Below are positions 61,683 through 64,000 of a stretch of 64,000 nucleotides of DNA, piece after piece; within the stretch, counting starts at the first letter, position 1; each line of letters opens with the position of its first letter. The stretch is taken from positions 193,501 to 257,500 of the forward strand of contig CM076961.1 of the NCBI GenBank assembly GCA_039566865.1, written 5' to 3'. The notes under the pieces were generated by a model. That model ran no database searches, had not been told where the DNA came from, and saw only the letters and a program-made list of their open reading frames with translations. The DNA is from Aurelia coerulea (lineage: Eukaryota > Cnidaria > Scyphozoa > Semaeostomeae > Ulmaridae). The position numbers were made by a program, and so were the translations under genes.

Positions 61683-62164
61683 AAGCGAAAACATTCAAAG
61701 AGAAAAGTGCAAATGGCATTGATGTTTTAAAATTGTTCCATCATCTTTATTCTTACAAGATTCAAAACATGCTTTAAAGCAAAGAACACAAGAAGAAAGA
61801 TGACTTTACTTTTACAATGGGTCCTTTTCTGTAGTTATTGCTTATTGTATTTAAAATTTCATTTATAGAAAGGGTTATTGATGATCAAATTGACATCCAC
61901 TTTTAGTTCAATTTCTCTTATTGATTTCTTGTTTCAGTTTATAAAGATTCATTTTCCAGTACATCATCATAAATCATTTCTACTGTAACTAAGTATGCTT
62001 CATGCACGATAAAAGGATTGTCAGTTTCGGTCAGCTTTGTGTTTTTCTTGTCAGCTTAGTCAGCTTTATGTATTTCTTGGATGTGAAAAACAAACAAATG
62101 TCAACAAATTTAATTCATATCAAAACTGTAAAATGAAACCATAAGACTACCTAAGTTCTAGACT

Positions 62165-62335
62165 TTCCCTAAGTCTATTTCGTCAACAAAATTTCGTCAA
62201 AAAATTGAAGGGAAATTTATTTTGTCAACAAAATTTCGTCAAAAACATTGAAGGGAAATCTATTTCGTCAAAAAAATGTCGTCAAAAACTGTGATAAGAC
62301 TTATTACAGTTGACGAAATAGACTTCGGGCAAGTC
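62165..62335. mobile_element. Inverted-repeat element with internal direct repeats
   Basis: AAGTCTATTTCGTCAACAAA at the left and TTGACGAAATAGACTT at the right are inverse. Inside, the segment TTCGTCAAAAA ... TTGAAGGGAAAT is repeated three times. Related to 53897-54010. Confidence 0.7.
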
Positions 62336-63171
62336 TACCAAAGTTCTAACTTTGGTGCATTAATTCTATATATTTTAAGTGGATTTGTTTCATCGATGTA
62401 GGGCATAATCCCGGGCATAATCCTTCTAAGGTCTTGCTAATGGGCTTTGCTTGAAACGTCCTGCTTATTCCAATTCGTATCAAAGTGCTTATAGTTTACT
62501 TTATTTACTTGCTTACCATCCTAAGGTACAGATGAAAGTCTATTTATTTAGAAAAAATATCATATCCCTAACAAGTAGCAGTTGAGTAACAGGGAAGGGT
62601 TATCCAGACTACAGAAATGACAACTTTCCAACAAATAACTGCAAAGACTAATCAATAAAAAAACCGAAGCTAGAATCACTAAATCAACTTATTTATTGAC
62701 AAATGAGAAGTAGAACCCCAATAAGGATGTTTAGCAACGAAAAGCAGTTTATTTCCAAACCTAATTAATTGCTGTAGCAATAAACAATGAAAGTGGTTAC
62801 CATGGCAGCTAACATCATCACAATGCTACAGTTTTATGCATAGTTGAGATTCGTCCATTCTTTCTTGCTATACCTAACGTCTTGCTTGCATCAGAGCCTT
62901 ACCCTCAGAAGAGCACGCTACCAAAACATGCCTTCTATCTGCTATCTTCCAAACAAATGGTGAAAGTTATCATTGTTTTAAAATACTGAATATTCTAATT
63001 AATAATCTAACAATACTTTAACTAGTAGAATTTATAGTAATACTATGTTATATTAAAATAAAGAACAGTTCACTGTTGCCTTACATCACTGTTTCCTCGC
63101 ATGTTGGGTCTGCTAGGTTTATCCACCTTTCGCTATCGCTACATACGTACTATAGAGTGTAGACTGTGCTT

Positions 63172-63488
63172 ATGTCTCGTTCAATTCCTACCCTGACCAT
63201 CCCCCCCCCGGGACACCCCCGGGCATTTGCACGAAAAATATTCCCGGCCCCCGGGCATTTGACCGTAGATTTTTCCCCGGCCCCCGGGCATTTGAATAGC
63301 ATTTGACTAGAACAGGAGCTTTTGCAATATACAGTAACTGGGAATATGGCATTTTCGCATTGCCCGGCCCCCGGGCATTTGACCACCGATTTTTCCCCGG
63401 CCCCCGGGCATTTGAGCAAGGAATTTTTGTTGACCCCCGGGCTGCCCGGGGGGGGGGGGATGGTCAGGGTAGGATTTGAACGAGACAT
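63172..63488. mobile_element. MITE with C9/G9 ends and a CCCGGGCATTTGA repeat core
   Basis: Terminal inverted repeats of ~37 bases with one mismatch begin ATGTCTCGTTCAA and run through CCTACCCTGACCATC into a C9 tract; the right end is the inverse. The interior has several CCCGGCCCCCGGGCATTTGA units, very GC-rich against the AT background. No coding capacity; class unknown. Confidence 0.85.
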
Positions 63489-63879
63489 TACAAATTGGTA
63501 CCGATTCAAACAGAACTGCTAGCCATATCAACATGGGTTCTAATGAAATGATGTAGGTCTAGCGAAGAACAGTTCCCAAAAGGTATGACGCGGTATTGGG
63601 TTCAAAAATGGTTGATCGTGATTTCAGGTGTCCGTGGTGTCACATACAAGTCGTAATTATTAGTTCTTGTGATGGTGAGTTATACAGGTTATGCTAACAC
63701 CGTTGATTGGCCGTAATTATTGCATGTCATGGTGACTCCCAGAGATCATTGTCGGTAGTTGATGTGCCAGTAACTAACACGAGTCATGGTAATCCTTGTT
63801 GATCGTAATTAGTACTTTTGTCTTGTTGGGGTAACTTCAGCCTGTCATGATAGCGTAACCTTGTCGGGGTAACTTCAAA

Positions 63880-64000
63880 TCATGGTTGTAACTTCAGCTG
63901 GTCGTGGTAACTTCAGCTGGTCGTGGCAACTTCAGCTGGTCGTGGTAACTTCAGCTGGTCGTGGTAGCTTCAACTGGTCATGGCAACTTCAGCTGGTCGT
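63880..64000. repeat. ~19-bp minisatellite continuing past the window edge
   Basis: Tandem GTAACTTCAGCTGGTCGTG units (about six) with increasingly diverged units toward 63640. The array is cut by the end of the window. Confidence 0.92.

Larger units (their letters stand above)
61683..64000. other. Non-coding region downstream of TMA7
   Basis: TMA7 3' untranslated sequence, then two inverted-repeat elements (62165-62335, 63172-63488) and a minisatellite at the window edge. No coding exon was recognised on either strand. Confidence 0.5.

Overview
The window is animal nuclear DNA. It is AT-rich, its genes are split into many short exons with canonical GT-AG introns, and non-coding DNA is packed with small inverted-repeat transposons, a tRNA-derived SINE, LINE fragments and satellites. 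Gene content (Artemis, a receptor tyrosine phosphatase with Ig and FN3 domains, mitochondrial ATP synthase gamma, TMA7, probably IFT122) says metazoan. The style of the small foldback elements suggests a cnidarian, perhaps an anthozoan, but that is inference and no sequence here names the species.

Layout. 808-1289 (minus): first two coding exons of a WD40 protein that looks like IFT122; the rest lies beyond position 1. 3919-18384 (minus): complete 16-exon DCLRE1C/Artemis gene, 560 aa, with a ~3.4 kb array of ~125-bp repeats in intron 6. 21069-50205 (minus): complete 27-exon receptor-type protein tyrosine phosphatase, 1,726 aa: signal peptide, Ig, Ig, Ig-FN3, Ig, Ig-FN3, three more FN3, one membrane helix, active-looking phosphatase domain D1, probably impaired D2, acidic tail. 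54417-60530 (minus): complete 8-exon ATP synthase gamma gene, 296 aa. 60701-61682 (plus): complete 4-exon TMA7 gene, 64 aa, divergent from ATP synthase gamma with 170 bp between the two start codons. 61683-64000: non-coding with mobile elements and a minisatellite running off the edge. I assembled every exon chain by hand; reading phases close across all junctions in the four complete genes.

Main points of interest are in the phosphatase gene. (1) An Ig exon plus an Ig-FN3 exon has been tandemly duplicated; within one exon pair the Ig half is almost identical between copies while the FN3 half is strongly diverged. (2) A SINE sits in one copy of the duplicated intron and is absent from the other. 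(3) A juxtamembrane exon has been partly multiplied into six ~93-bp units carrying acceptors but only one donor. (4) A duplicated 3' splice site would add 10 in-frame residues to D2. (5) A mariner-like terminal repeat abuts the 3' splice site of the D1 catalytic exon. (6) A spare signal-peptide plus partial Ig reading frame lies in intron 2. Several transposon families can be classed from their target-site duplications alone (9 bp, TTAA or TA), and one 248-bp T-poor, GC-rich insert at 40304-40551 is unlike everything around it.

The genes do not form a common pathway: Artemis is a DNA repair nuclease, the phosphatase a cell-surface signalling protein, ATP synthase gamma a mitochondrial rotor subunit, TMA7 a ribosome-associated factor. 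The only regulatory link visible is the shared ATP synthase gamma/TMA7 promoter.
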